Below are positions 28,099-39,122 of a stretch of 64,000 nucleotides of DNA, piece after piece. The first letter of the stretch is position 1. Every line of letters begins with the position of its first letter. Position numbers and translations under genes: made by a program. The notes beneath the pieces are model-generated. The model did no database searches and was not told the DNA's origin. It saw nothing but the letters and a program-made list of their open reading frames with translations. Source of the stretch: Melioribacteraceae bacterium (GTDB lineage: Bacteria > Bacteroidota > Ignavibacteria > Ignavibacteriales > Melioribacteraceae); assembly GCA_023230485.1 (NCBI GenBank), contig JALNXG010000001.1, positions 62,001-126,000 of the forward strand, written 5' to 3'.

Positions 28099-29720
28099 AT
28101 TTCGATTACTTGGTGTTCAAATTTATTTATCTGCAATTGAATAAATAAAAATTTTATAAAATCAATACCATATTTATTTGAAAAGTGAATAAAGCTAAGT
28201 TCTCTTTCCTGTAAATTATCTAATGGATAAAGATTATTTCTCATCTTTTGTAATTGTTTTATGGCAACATCATGTTTCCTTATTTCTGCTTCTCTTGTTT
28301 TATCCTTGAGATTATTTAATAACTGTAAAATTTTGGAAAGTGTTTTCTCTGAAACAACCGTCAAGTTTTTATCAATAATTTCAATTCGGCTATTTAGTTG
28401 ATCAAATTCCTCTTTATAAGTTTTTTCAATATTATTGAATAAGTGTGAACTTGCGAAATCTGATATTTTCGATAATACTTTTTCATTCAAAGAAGATTCT
28501 TCTCTAAAAAGATCTTGGTAATTTAGGTTGTATTTAGAAAGCAAATTTGAGAATTGCTTTTCAACTATAACTGCCGATGATCTCGGATAAATAATTGGTT
28601 GTACCAAATTATTTAGTTCATAGAGGGGAGATACTTGAGCGAAATAACTGATTTCACTTGGACCTGCAACATAAAATGCTGTTGGCAGAAGTGTATCTTG
28701 ACATATTGGTCTTAGCAATACATTTGGGCTGAATTTTTCAGGATGATTTTCTATTTCATTCAGGATTTCTTCTTTTGAGAATTTTTTCCTTTTCCCTTTT
28801 AGTCTAAATTCATCCTCGACCGGTTCGATCAGTAATCTTTCATTCCCATCATTATAAAAAAGATTAATCGGTTTAACTTTAACTTGAGCATGATATAGTT
28901 CTTCTAATTCAGCACTTCTTTCCACTAATAATGCTGAACTTTTAGGAAAACTTGTAATCTCATTTTCAAAAATTGGCATTAATGATTCTTTAACTTTTTT
29001 ATCGGTAGGATCAAGAATTACAAGTCCATATTCATCAAATAGATGGATGAGTAATTTTTTCATAGAAGTATTAAAATTAGCACCAGTGTAATAGCAATTT
29101 TCAATCAATGAAAATAATTCTTTAGTAAACTCTGTTTCTCTTAAATTATCTTTTAATTCATTTAAGAGTTCATTAAAAGACTCATTTAATTTGAGAGAAG
29201 AAACAGGACCTCGATTTAGTCCTTCTTCGATCTCTTTATTATAAGTTAATTTTTTGACTGAATTATCATTTGCAATAATATTAACTGAACGAATTTCATC
29301 AAAATCATGATCATCGCCTTCAAGCCAAAAGACAGGCACAAAATTATAACCTTCAAAATTTTCTTTCAGCCATGCGGCAAGTTTAATAGCGGTTATTGTT
29401 TTATAGAGAGTGTATAATGGTCCACTGAACAAACCTAATTGTTGCCCGGTTACCACAGCTAATGTTCTTTTTGATTCAAATAAGCTTATATTTATCTCAG
29501 TCTGTTTAGAAACTTTATAATCTTTATATTGATTTTTAAGAATTTCTATTAGATTTTGCCTATTACATTTTTCATTTGTAGATAATTCTTTAAAGTGATC
29601 GGCATAACTATCTATATCTCTAAAATTCTTTGAAAAAAAAATATTTACATTTTCAAATTCATGCAAGTAATCAAGAAATAAATTTTGACTGCCGGGTATG
29701 TCAGAAAAATTAACAAACAT
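28095..29720 (-). CDS. bshC: Bacillithiol biosynthesis cysteine-adding enzyme BshC
   Basis: This 541-residue protein has BshC hallmarks: VVTGQQLGLFSGPLYTLYKT (about 91-110), FVPVFWLEGDDHDFDE (about 126-141), the RPICQDTLLPTAFYVAGPSE region and a C-terminal coiled coil rich in Lys and Glu (about 440-510). BshC adds cysteine to glucosaminyl-malate to finish bacillithiol, a low-molecular-weight thiol. bshA and bshB are not in the window. The gene is monocistronic here, convergent with aroA and divergent from a ROK kinase with about 90 bases between. Confidence 0.93.
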   Translation of the reverse strand: MFVNFSDIPGSQNLFLDYLHEFENVNIFFSKNFRDIDSYADHFKELSTNEKCNRQNLIEILKNQYKDYKVSKQTEINISLFESKRTLAVVTGQQLGLFSGPLYTLYKTITAIKLAAWLKENFEGYNFVPVFWLEGDDHDFDEIRSVNIIANDNSVKKLTYNKEIEEGLNRGPVSSLKLNESFNELLNELKDNLRETEFTKELFSLIENCYYTGANFNTSMKKLLIHLFDEYGLVILDPTDKKVKESLMPIFENEITSFPKSSALLVERSAELEELYHAQVKVKPINLFYNDGNERLLIEPVEDEFRLKGKRKKFSKEEILNEIENHPEKFSPNVLLRPICQDTLLPTAFYVAGPSEISYFAQVSPLYELNNLVQPIIYPRSSAVIVEKQFSNLLSKYNLNYQDLFREESSLNEKVLSKISDFASSHLFNNIEKTYKEEFDQLNSRIEIIDKNLTVVSEKTLSKILQLLNNLKDKTREAEIRKHDVAIKQLQKMRNNLYPLDNLQERELSFIHFSNKYGIDFIKFLFIQLQINKFEHQVIEI

Positions 29721-29810
29721 TTAATCTCCTTAATTAGAAAAAATATCAAATAATAAGATAAAATTTAATAAATTAGTACATAACATAATAACATAACTTT
29801 GGAAGAACGA

Positions 29811-30773
29811 ATGGAAACAAAAAAAATAATATCAGTAGATCTAGGCGGAACGAAAATATTGTCTGCTTTAGTTAATTCAAAAAACGAAATCGTATCACGC
29901 GTTAAAATACCTACCGATCCTTCCAAGGGAAAAGAAAGTTTATTAAAAGGTATTGCTGCATCTGTCGAACAGCTTCTTGGCGAGAATCAATTAACTCAAA
30001 ACGATATCAAAGCAATAAGTCTCGGCGTTCCCGGAACAGTAAATCCTAATACAGGAATTATCGGGGAAGCTCCTAATTTAGGTATTAAAAATTTCAATAT
30101 AAAAGAGGGAATGGCTAAGTACTTGAGTATCCCGGTACTAATTGAGAATGATGTTAATTTAGCAGGACTCGGAATTAAAAGGTTTGAGTATAATGATGAA
30201 GTCAATAATATGCTCGTTATTTTTGTAGGTACAGGTATTGGCGGTGCACTTTTCTTTGATGGTAAAATATATCGCGGTTCTTCATTTTATGCTGGTGAAA
30301 TAGGGCATATACATATTGATCCAAAAGGAAATTTTTCAAACCGATCAAAAACTACTTTTGAACTTTCTGCCGGAAGACCTGCAATAGCAAAAGGGATAAC
30401 TAAAGATATTAAAAACGGTAAAAGAAGCGTTCTAAAAGAGTATATTACTCAAAAGAAGGCTATAAAAAGTAAAGCTCTTTTAACAGCATTGAAGAAAAAA
30501 GATAAAGTAACAATTCAGCACATTAATAATTCTGCCGATATAATTGGTACTGTACTTGGTAATGTTACTACTATTTTAAATTTAGATACAATTGTTGTCG
30601 GCGGGGGTGTAGTAGAAGCGATGCATTCCTATTTCATTCCGAGAATTAAAAAAGCATTTAAAGAGAATGTATTAAAAGAATCGGGTGCGCACGTAAAAAT
30701 TAATTATACAAAGTTAGGCGATGATGCTCCTTTATATGGCGGTATTGCATTAGCCGAAGAATTTCTAAAGTAG
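29811..30773 (+). CDS. ROK-family sugar kinase-like protein lacking the usual zinc cysteines
   Basis: The 320-residue protein has the ROK phosphate-binding start IISVDLGGTKILSALV, the GVPGTVNPNTG motif, the catalytic-Asp motif VLIENDVNLAGLG and the glycine motif FVGTGIGGALFFDGKIYRG. After GEIGHIHID, where most ROK proteins have a CxCGxxGC zinc cluster, the sequence reads NFSNRSKTTFELSAGRP with no cysteine. A second ROK gene in the window (62415) has the cluster. ATG 29811 was chosen because ggaag (29801-29805) precedes it; TTG 29799 would add four residues. The likely activity is glucokinase or N-acetylhexosamine kinase. It overlaps the convergent ABC-F gene by 9 bases. Confidence 0.85.
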   Translation: METKKIISVDLGGTKILSALVNSKNEIVSRVKIPTDPSKGKESLLKGIAASVEQLLGENQLTQNDIKAISLGVPGTVNPNTGIIGEAPNLGIKNFNIKEGMAKYLSIPVLIENDVNLAGLGIKRFEYNDEVNNMLVIFVGTGIGGALFFDGKIYRGSSFYAGEIGHIHIDPKGNFSNRSKTTFELSAGRPAIAKGITKDIKNGKRSVLKEYITQKKAIKSKALLTALKKKDKVTIQHINNSADIIGTVLGNVTTILNLDTIVVGGGVVEAMHSYFIPRIKKAFKENVLKESGAHVKINYTKLGDDAPLYGGIALAEEFLK

Positions 30774-32720
30774 TTTATTAAAACTTTCTTCTAGTTCAAT
30801 TAATTGGGAAGTTAATTCTTCCCAATTAATCATTTTTTCCTGCAGAGAAATTTTTGAACTTTCATAAAATTTACTTTTTTCTTTTGCTAAAATTGGGTTG
30901 TTATAAATCTCGGGGTCTAATAACTCTTTTTCAGCAGTACAAATAAGCTCTTCAAACATTGCAATTTCTTCTTCAATCGAATCGACTTTTTTCCTTAATT
31001 CTTTAGTTGCATCGTGTCTTTTTTTCCTTACTTCTGCTTCTACTCGTTTCTGATCTTTTCTAGTTTCTTTTGATGATGCAAAAGATTTTTCTTCAACAAG
31101 TTTTTCATTCTCTGATAGCTCTTTCTTTTTATAGAAATAATAATCAAGATTGCCCATATAAAATTTTGCGCTACAATCTCTTAATTCGAGAACCTTATTA
31201 ATTATTGGATTAAGAAAATCAATATCGTGCGAAACAATTAATAGAGTTCCGGGAAAATTAATTAATGCTTTTTGAAGTTTCGATTTAGAAGAGACATCCA
31301 AGTGGTTAGTAGGCTCATCTAAAACAATTACATTTGATTTAGTAAGAAGAAGTTTTGCTAAAGCTACACGGCTTTTTTCACCACCTGAAAGAACTTTGAT
31401 TTTCTTAAACACATCATCTTCTGAAAATAGGAATGCTCCAAGAAGCGATCTTAATTGTCCTAAAGTTATATTCTCATTTATTGCTGAAACTTCATCAATA
31501 ATTTCATTTTCAAGATTAAGGTCTTCGGTAGCTTCTTGCGCGAAAAAAGATAAAAATGAATTATGACCAAGTTTTATAGTACCAGAACTGGGCTCAATTT
31601 TGCCTGCAATTAATTTAGCGAATGTAGTTTTGCCTGCACCATTCGGACCAATGATAGCAATCTTATCACCGCGATGAATCTCAAGATTAATGTCAGAAAA
31701 TACTTGGAGCGCATCGTAGTTTTTAGAAAGACGACATACTTCAATGGGAACGCTCCCTGATGCAGGAGGAATAGGGAAGCGCATCTCTAAATTATTCTCT
31801 TTTTCTGTTACTTCGCTTATCTCAATCTTATCGAGCATTTTAATTCTGCTCTGAACTTGCCGTGCCTTTGAGGCTTTAAATCGGAATCGTTCAACAAAAC
31901 TCTCAATCTCTTTAATTCTTTTTTCTTTATTCTTTAATTCGCTCCTAAGTTGAATTTCTCTTTCCTCTTTATATCTAAGATATTTATCATAGACACCATT
32001 ATAGAAAGTAACTTTTTTGTTATATATCTCGATTGTCTTACTTGTTACTTTATTAATAAAATAATGATCATGTGAAACAAGAAGGATTGCACATTTTAGA
32101 TTAATCATATAATTTGTTACCCAATCCACGGTATCAATATCAAGATGATTTGTAGGTTCATCTAATAGAATCAAATCATTATTGCCAAGAAGTATCTTAG
32201 CGAGATGGATTCTCATTTGCCAGCCACCAGAAAACTCTTCCGTGTATCTTTCAAAATCACGCTCTCTGAATCCGAGACCTATCAAAACTTTTTCTATCTT
32301 ATTATCGATACTGTAAAACTCGGAGTTTTCTTTTTCGATAGTTACTTCACCTAATTCATCAAGTATGCTATTTCTTTCTTCGTCTTCAATTCCTTCTGCA
32401 TTTAGCATTTCAATTAGATGCTCTTCGCGTTGGTGGAGACCAATTAAATTTTCCATTGAACTTTTTACTTCATCGAAAAGAGATTTACCTCTGAATGAAA
32501 GAAAATCCTGTGGTAAATAACCTAATCTAAAATTTCGTGGGAATAAAAGCTTGCCCGATTCCGGTTTTTCTGTGCCGGTAAGTAATTTTAAAAAGGTTGA
32601 TTTGCCACTTCCATTAGAACCTACGAGTGCGATTTTATCACCACGATTAATTTTTAGATTTACATCGCTGAATAAATCTTCACCGGTAAATTGAATAGAA
32701 AGATTTACAATATCGATCAT
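30765..32720 (-). CDS. ABC-F family ribosome-associated ATPase
   Basis: This 651-residue soluble protein has two ATPase domains and no membrane segments. Domain 1 has Walker A GSNGSGKST (about 34-42) and signature FSGGWQMRIHLAKILL, with LLDEPTNHLD. Domain 2 has Walker A GPNGAGKTT (about 360) and signature LSGGEKSRVALAKLLL, with VLDEPTNHLD. A charged linker with the RFRFKASKARQVQSRIK motif joins them, and a C-terminal coiled coil (about 545-640) follows. ABC-F proteins act on the ribosome in translation quality control or antibiotic protection. The coiled-coil tail is like Uup/YdiF types. The ATG overlaps the stop of the upstream PorZ-like gene (ATGA). Confidence 0.93.
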   Translation of the reverse strand: MIDIVNLSIQFTGEDLFSDVNLKINRGDKIALVGSNGSGKSTFLKLLTGTEKPESGKLLFPRNFRLGYLPQDFLSFRGKSLFDEVKSSMENLIGLHQREEHLIEMLNAEGIEDEERNSILDELGEVTIEKENSEFYSIDNKIEKVLIGLGFRERDFERYTEEFSGGWQMRIHLAKILLGNNDLILLDEPTNHLDIDTVDWVTNYMINLKCAILLVSHDHYFINKVTSKTIEIYNKKVTFYNGVYDKYLRYKEEREIQLRSELKNKEKRIKEIESFVERFRFKASKARQVQSRIKMLDKIEISEVTEKENNLEMRFPIPPASGSVPIEVCRLSKNYDALQVFSDINLEIHRGDKIAIIGPNGAGKTTFAKLIAGKIEPSSGTIKLGHNSFLSFFAQEATEDLNLENEIIDEVSAINENITLGQLRSLLGAFLFSEDDVFKKIKVLSGGEKSRVALAKLLLTKSNVIVLDEPTNHLDVSSKSKLQKALINFPGTLLIVSHDIDFLNPIINKVLELRDCSAKFYMGNLDYYFYKKKELSENEKLVEEKSFASSKETRKDQKRVEAEVRKKRHDATKELRKKVDSIEEEIAMFEELICTAEKELLDPEIYNNPILAKEKSKFYESSKISLQEKMINWEELTSQLIELEESFNKLL

Positions 32721-34924
32721 TTATTAATAACCGCCACTTTTGAAGTTGCAGTATTATTGCCTTCAGAATCATAAGCAACAATTATATAAATACCGCTTGC
32801 GACATAATTGCCATCTAAATTTTTTCCATCCCAGAAAGCAATACTTCCGCCCGGGCTTGTTATTTCATTAATCATTTCACCGGAAATAGAAAATATTTTT
32901 ATTTTACTATTTTGTACCAATCCTTCAATTGTCAGTTTAATCGTATTGCCATCGATATAAAGGGGATTTGGATAAACAAATAATTCTGTAAAACTTTCCT
33001 GTGGAAGCAGTGCCGATGTTTTTAATGAAGTCAACCCGTAATCTGAACCGGCATATAAAATACCTTTATTTTTGTCGAAAGCAAGATTCTTAATATCATT
33101 GGTAGGCAATGGACTATTCTCAACTGTGTAATGTTCTAATAGCTGAATGCCGTCAGAAGAGAAATAATAAATTCCGTTCTTTGTTGCTATCCATTTATTG
33201 TTGAGAGGGTCAACTAAAATAGAAGAAATAGACTGGCTTCTTAAGGATAATGCAACAGCATTAGTAATTTTAGGTTTCGATACGTCGGGAATTAGACTTA
33301 TTCCTTGATTAGTTCCTATCCAAAGTTGTCCCCTCAAATCAATTGCAAGAGAAGTTATTTCATCGCTTATTAATCCATCATTGCGGCTAAAATATCCCGA
33401 TTTATCATCGGTTAAATTCTCAAAAGTTTTTGTCTCATCGTAGTAGTAAAGTCCTCGGTCGCCAACTGTTACAGTAAACCATTTCCTATCGTTTTGATCG
33501 ATAACTAAATTACCTATTATTTCATTCTCATTAATTAGTGGATTTTTAAATTCGTAATGATAAAATTTCTTTTCTGGAGTCATTACGGATAAAGGTTTTC
33601 GAGAAGCAGATTGAAGATTAGTCATCCAAATATTTCCTCGAGAATCGGTTTTTAAATCATAAATAACAACAAAATTAGGATCAGCCGGAATTCCTACTAA
33701 GTCACTTGTTTTAGCATTATAGTTATTAAAAACTCCATCTTTGTACGAACTAAATCCTCGTCCCCAATTAGCAAAATATACAGTCCCTTCTGATGAAGCA
33801 TAGACGTTATGGTATGAATTAGAAACTAGTTCCGGATTAGATGTTGTATTAAAATCTTTCCAAGAAGAGCCATCGAATTGGAAAACGCCAATTCCATAAA
33901 CATCTCTACCGGTTGCAACCCATAGATTACTTTTAGTATCTACCGACATATTTATAAAACTGTTATTAGTAGGACCTTCGGGTAAAAGCACTACTGATTC
34001 ACTGCTTGTTATTTTTACCAATCCTTTATTAGTCCCAATATAAGTCCCAGTTGAATTTTTAATTACGGATGTTAAAGTTAGATTCGCATTTGAATATAGT
34101 GATTTGGCATTATTAGTTTCTGAAATTGAAAAAAGTTCATTAGAAGTAACCATTAATAATTCATTCTGAAACGTGTAAATATTTATTACGTCTGTATTTC
34201 CAAGTGCAATAAGATTCCATATGTTATTCTCGCCAAGAGAATAGACCCCGGTATTAGTAGCAGCAACTAATTTATTTTGGAAGAAAGCGATTTTGTTAAT
34301 ATTCGATACTTTAATGTCAGTAAATAGATTAAAATTATTCCAAGATTCCGGAGCTAATAGATTTTGTGCTCCCGGTTTTTGAACTGCAATTCCGCTTTCA
34401 GTTGCCACATATAATAAATTCTTTTTAATAGAGTTTCTTACTTTAACTTCAGAGGCAAATGAACCAAGTTTTAAAAATGAATCTAAAAATGTAAAAGAAG
34501 ATGTATTTATTAATGATAATCCAAAATCAGTAGATACAAAAGCGGTATCATTTGAAATATATATATCATTAATTTGTTTTTGACTTTTAGTGGTATTAGC
34601 AATATCATTTATTTTAATAAGAGATTTATCCATTGGGTCATAAACATTTATAAACCCTTCAAAAGATCCAATCCAAATTTTGCCGGATTTATCAATGGCA
34701 ATAGAAGTAATAATCTGGCTGCTTAAACCGGCAGTTTTACTTATGGTCTCAAATAAATTCTCTTTAGTATCAAAAGCTAAAATACCTCCATTTGTAGAAC
34801 TCCATATATAAGAATCTGAAACGGCAATCCCTTTTATATTTTTCATATCGGAATAGTTTTGCCAAATTTGTGCTTTTGAAATTGTTGCTATAAGTAATAG
34901 AAGTATCGAGATTTTTAATCTCAT
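32717..34924 (-). CDS. porZ: PorZ-like surface beta-propeller protein with type IX sorting domain
   Basis: This 735-residue protein has a signal peptide (1-18, ending ISKAQ). Two-component-regulator-type propeller repeats follow, with recurring IWIGSFEGFINVYD, LWIGTNQGISLI and KWIATKNGIYYF blocks. The C-terminal YPNPLYIDGN sorting domain ends in TSKVAVINK. The early segment, with GLSSQIITSIAID, QINDIYISNDTAFVSTDFGLSLI and then DSFLKLGSF, matches the start of PorZ, the propeller subunit of the PorU-PorV-PorQ-PorZ attachment complex. I name it PorZ-like on that basis and on its two-propeller length. A generic secreted Reg_prop protein is the alternative. Genes downstream are ABC-F (overlapping) and, upstream, the PHP gene 79 bases away. 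Confidence 0.7.
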   Translation of the reverse strand: MRLKISILLLLIATISKAQIWQNYSDMKNIKGIAVSDSYIWSSTNGGILAFDTKENLFETISKTAGLSSQIITSIAIDKSGKIWIGSFEGFINVYDPMDKSLIKINDIANTTKSQKQINDIYISNDTAFVSTDFGLSLINTSSFTFLDSFLKLGSFASEVKVRNSIKKNLLYVATESGIAVQKPGAQNLLAPESWNNFNLFTDIKVSNINKIAFFQNKLVAATNTGVYSLGENNIWNLIALGNTDVINIYTFQNELLMVTSNELFSISETNNAKSLYSNANLTLTSVIKNSTGTYIGTNKGLVKITSSESVVLLPEGPTNNSFINMSVDTKSNLWVATGRDVYGIGVFQFDGSSWKDFNTTSNPELVSNSYHNVYASSEGTVYFANWGRGFSSYKDGVFNNYNAKTSDLVGIPADPNFVVIYDLKTDSRGNIWMTNLQSASRKPLSVMTPEKKFYHYEFKNPLINENEIIGNLVIDQNDRKWFTVTVGDRGLYYYDETKTFENLTDDKSGYFSRNDGLISDEITSLAIDLRGQLWIGTNQGISLIPDVSKPKITNAVALSLRSQSISSILVDPLNNKWIATKNGIYYFSSDGIQLLEHYTVENSPLPTNDIKNLAFDKNKGILYAGSDYGLTSLKTSALLPQESFTELFVYPNPLYIDGNTIKLTIEGLVQNSKIKIFSISGEMINEITSPGGSIAFWDGKNLDGNYVASGIYIIVAYDSEGNNTATSKVAVINK

Positions 34925-35003
34925 TTAAATCTCCATTAAAAGTTTGTACAAATTTACGATTTTTTGTCGATTAAGGAAGTACAGAATTAAATACTCTTGC
35001 GGA

Positions 35004-35822
35004 TTAAAGATGAAGCATTTTTTTCATTGTTTTAATATAAGAAGGGGTAATAAAAAACTTACCAAGATACGAATCATCATTTTTCTTTCCACCATGAAAA
35101 TCTGAGCCACCTGATGCTAATAAACAATATTGAGCAACAATTCCTTTATAAAATTTTACTTGAGACTCTGAATGACTCGGATGAATTACTTCAATTCCAT
35201 CAATACCTGCATTAATTAATGCTAGAATAACGGATTCTTTCATATTACCCGGATGCGCAATAAAAGATAATCCTCCGGAATCGCTAATAATTTTTAAAGC
35301 ACTTTGAGGAGAGACATGAATTTTTCTTTCATATGCGGGTCCATTATCTCCAATATATTTATCGAATGCATGATAGTAATTTTCAATATATCCTAGATCT
35401 AATAAAGCGTAAGCAATATGAGGTCTTCCGATAGCAGAATTATTCGCATGGACTAAAACATCATCCATAGAAATTCTAATACCCAACTTGTTCAATTTCA
35501 ATACAATTCTTTTTGCTCTATGAAAACGTTCATCCCTAAAAAAAGAAAGGTATTTATTCAGCTCCTCGTTTTTAATATCCATAAAATAGCCGAGAATATG
35601 AACTTCGCGATCTTCAATATCAGTGCTAATTTCAACACCTGAAATAATCTCTAACCCATAATCATAAGCAGCCGAAATTGCTTCTGATATTCCGCCTGTA
35701 TTGTCATGATCGGTAATACTGAGTATAGATATTCCTCTTTCAGAGGCTAGTTTAACTACCTCAGAAGGAGAATAAACCCCATCTGATAAATGTGTATGAG
35801 TATGGAGATCAACTTTTTCCAC
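35004..35822 (-). CDS. PHP-domain phosphoesterase (nucleoside 3',5'-bisphosphate phosphatase-like)
   Basis: The 272-residue protein begins DLHTHTHLSDGVYSP. It carries the further PHP metal motifs ITDHDNTGG, ISGVEISTD, FIAHPG and the C-terminal GGSDFHGGKK. This set matches the YciV/RnaAM group, which removes the 3' phosphate from pAp-like nucleotides or trims RNA 5' ends. It starts at GTG 35822 one base after the Crp/Fnr gene stop. With no evident ribosome binding site, it is probably translationally coupled to that gene. Confidence 0.88.
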   Translation of the reverse strand: MEKVDLHTHTHLSDGVYSPSEVVKLASERGISILSITDHDNTGGISEAISAAYDYGLEIISGVEISTDIEDREVHILGYFMDIKNEELNKYLSFFRDERFHRAKRIVLKLNKLGIRISMDDVLVHANNSAIGRPHIAYALLDLGYIENYYHAFDKYIGDNGPAYERKIHVSPQSALKIISDSGGLSFIAHPGNMKESVILALINAGIDGIEVIHPSHSESQVKFYKGIVAQYCLLASGGSDFHGGKKNDDSYLGKFFITPSYIKTMKKMLHL

Positions 35823-35823
35823 G

Positions 35824-36504
35824 TTAGATATAAGTTTCTTTAAATTTTTCGTAATCTAGAATTCGTAATTTAGAACCTTCTAATTCTATTAATCCTTTTT
35901 TAGCAAATGAATGAAGTGTTCTTGAAATTGTTTCTCTTGAAGTCCCTGCCATATTTGCAAAGTCTTGCTGTAATGGTAGTTTTTCAATTTCCACAATACC
36001 ATGTTTAATCTTACCAATATCATCTGCAAGCTGCAAAACAACGGTAGCTACTTTTCCTTCCGCATCTTTAAGAGAAAGGGCTTTAATTTTCATATCAGCT
36101 GCACGCAACCTTTTGGTAAGCTCTTGCAAAAGAGATATTGAAATTTCGGGATAAGTTTTTAATAATTCCAAAAATTCATTTCTCTGTATCATAAAAAGTT
36201 CGGTTGGTTCCGTGGCAGTAACTGTTGCAGAGCGAGTAAGACCATCTAAAATCGCCATTTCTCCGAAGAAATCACTTTCGGATAAAATCGTAAGAATTAC
36301 TTCTCTACCATCTCCGCTTGAGCGAGATACTTTTACTTTGCCTGTTACAATCATAAAAAGCGCAGAGCCAACTTCTTCTTCCAATAAAATGATCTGGTCT
36401 TTTTGAAAATTTCGACGAGAACCGATCAATTCGATTTTTTCAAGTGTAGAATCAGGAAGTTCCATAAATATTGGAACGTATTTCAAAAAATCTAAAGAGG
36501 GCAT
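35824..36504 (-). CDS. Crp/Fnr-family transcriptional regulator
   Basis: The 226-residue protein has an N-terminal cyclic-nucleotide-binding beta roll with the pocket motif DFFGEMAILDGLTRSATVTA (about 73-92). A long dimer helix follows (about 115-145), then a C-terminal winged helix containing DFANMAGTSRETISRTLHSF (about 175-194). No Fnr-type N-terminal cysteines are present, so an iron-sulfur sensor is unlikely. cAMP or a related nucleotide is plausible, because Gly-Glu and Arg-Ser-Ala are kept. The gene is divergent from gapA across 180 bases and might control it. Ribosome binding site aggataatt precedes the ATG. Confidence 0.92.
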   Translation of the reverse strand: MPSLDFLKYVPIFMELPDSTLEKIELIGSRRNFQKDQIILLEEEVGSALFMIVTGKVKVSRSSGDGREVILTILSESDFFGEMAILDGLTRSATVTATEPTELFMIQRNEFLELLKTYPEISISLLQELTKRLRAADMKIKALSLKDAEGKVATVVLQLADDIGKIKHGIVEIEKLPLQQDFANMAGTSRETISRTLHSFAKKGLIELEGSKLRILDYEKFKETYI

Positions 36505-37746
<1,242 letters not shown>

Positions 37747-37767
37747 TCGTAATGTAATTAGTTTAAT

Positions 37768-37804
37768 AAGACGCAGTTCCTTTTTTAAGGCTGCGTCTTT
37801 TTTA
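37768..37804 (+). terminator. Rho-independent terminator after gapA
   Basis: A perfect 9-base stem, aagacgcag (37768-37776) with ctgcgtctt (37791-37799), closes a loop with an extra cc/gg pair and is followed by a run of T to 37803. It lies between gapA and pgk, so the two genes may be expressed at different levels or pgk may have its own promoter. Confidence 0.85.
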
Positions 37805-37830
37805 TATGTATATATTTTTTGGAGGAATAA

Positions 37831-39027
37831 ATGAAAAAATTATCAATTGATAATGTGGATATTAAAGGGAAAAGAATACTTGTTAGAGTGGATTTCAATG
37901 TGCCTTTCGATGAGAATTTACAGATCACCGATGATATACGAATTACATCAGCTTTACCTACAATTAAAAAGATTATTAGAGAAGGTGGAAAAACAATTTT
38001 AATGAGCCATCTTGGCAGACCTAAAGGTTCACCAAATCCAAAATATTCTTTAAAGCCGGTAGCAGTTCGTCTTGGCGAACTTTTAGATTGTGAGGTAAAA
38101 TTTGCTTCTGATTGCGTTGGCGACCAAGTAAAAGTGATTGTTAATTCACTTAAAGATGGGGAAGTATTGCTATTAGAAAATTTACGTTTTCATGCTGAAG
38201 AAGAAAAAAACAACCCTGAATTTGCTGCTCAATTAGCTGAATTAGGTGATGTATATATCAATGATGCTTTCGGGAGTGCCCATAGAGCACATGCTTCTAC
38301 CGAAGGCGTAACAAAATATATAAAGATTAATGCTGCGGGTTACTTAATGCAGAAAGAACTCGATTATCTTGGAAGTGCAGTATCTAATCCAGAAAGACCA
38401 TTTACTGCAATTCTCGGCGGTTCTAAAATCTCCGGAAAAATTGACGTAATCGAAAATCTATTGCCGAATGTTGATTATTTATTAATCGGTGGCGGTATGG
38501 CTTATACTTTCTATAAAGCTATGGGTTTAGAAATTGGCGGCTCTTTATTGGAAGCAGAAAAAATTGATCTTGCTAAAGAGATGTTAGAGAAATTTAAAAC
38601 TTCTAAAGCAAAAGTTATATTACCTAAAGACGTTGTGGTTACTAAAGAATTTAATAATGATTCACCTTCGCATGTTGTAGAGATTGATTCTATTCCGGCT
38701 GATGAGCAAGGATTAGATATCGGTCCTAGAACTATTGTAGAATTTGGTGAGATTATCAGAAAGAGTAAAACAGTTCTTTGGAACGGTCCAATGGGTGTTT
38801 TTGAATTTGATAATTATGCTAAAGGGACAGATGCAATAGCACAAGCACTTGCTGATGCTACTGCAGATGGTGCAAAAACAATTATCGGCGGTGGTGATTC
38901 TGCTGCTGCTATTAAAAAAGCCGGACTTGATGATAAAGTATCTCATGTATCAACAGGCGGCGGTGCTTCACTCGAATTTCTCGAAGGCAAAGTTCTTCCG
39001 GGAGTTGCAGCTCTTAACGAAGCATAA
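37831..39027 (+). CDS. pgk: Phosphoglycerate kinase
   Basis: The 398-residue length is normal. It carries the N-terminal [19 protein letters not shown] (about 60-67), [29 protein letters not shown], the C-terminal nucleotide site [11 protein letters not shown] and GGGDSAAA. It transfers phosphate from 1,3-bisphosphoglycerate to ADP. A strong ribosome binding site (ttggagga) precedes the ATG. It sits between two hairpin terminators and so may be its own transcription unit. Confidence 0.98.
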   Translation: MKKLSIDNVDIKGKRILVRVDFNVPFDENLQITDDIRITSALPTIKKIIREGGKTILMSHLGRPKGSPNPKYSLKPVAVRLGELLDCEVKFASDCVGDQVKVIVNSLKDGEVLLLENLRFHAEEEKNNPEFAAQLAELGDVYINDAFGSAHRAHASTEGVTKYIKINAAGYLMQKELDYLGSAVSNPERPFTAILGGSKISGKIDVIENLLPNVDYLLIGGGMAYTFYKAMGLEIGGSLLEAEKIDLAKEMLEKFKTSKAKVILPKDVVVTKEFNNDSPSHVVEIDSIPADEQGLDIGPRTIVEFGEIIRKSKTVLWNGPMGVFEFDNYAKGTDAIAQALADATADGAKTIIGGGDSAAAIKKAGLDDKVSHVSTGGGASLEFLEGKVLPGVAALNEA

Positions 39028-39033
39028 GTATTT

Positions 39034-39072
39034 ATATTTAATCCCGGTGAGATTCCGGGATTAAATATTTTT
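39034..39072 (+). terminator. Rho-independent terminator after pgk
   Basis: A 14-base perfect stem (39034-39047 with 39055-39068, core atcccgg/ccgggat) with a 7-base loop starts 6 bases after the pgk stop and runs into a T-rich tail. Confidence 0.87.
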
Positions 39073-39122
39073 ATCTTATTGAAAAATAAATTAACTTGAG
39101 ATTTGATTAACAGGGGAAATGA

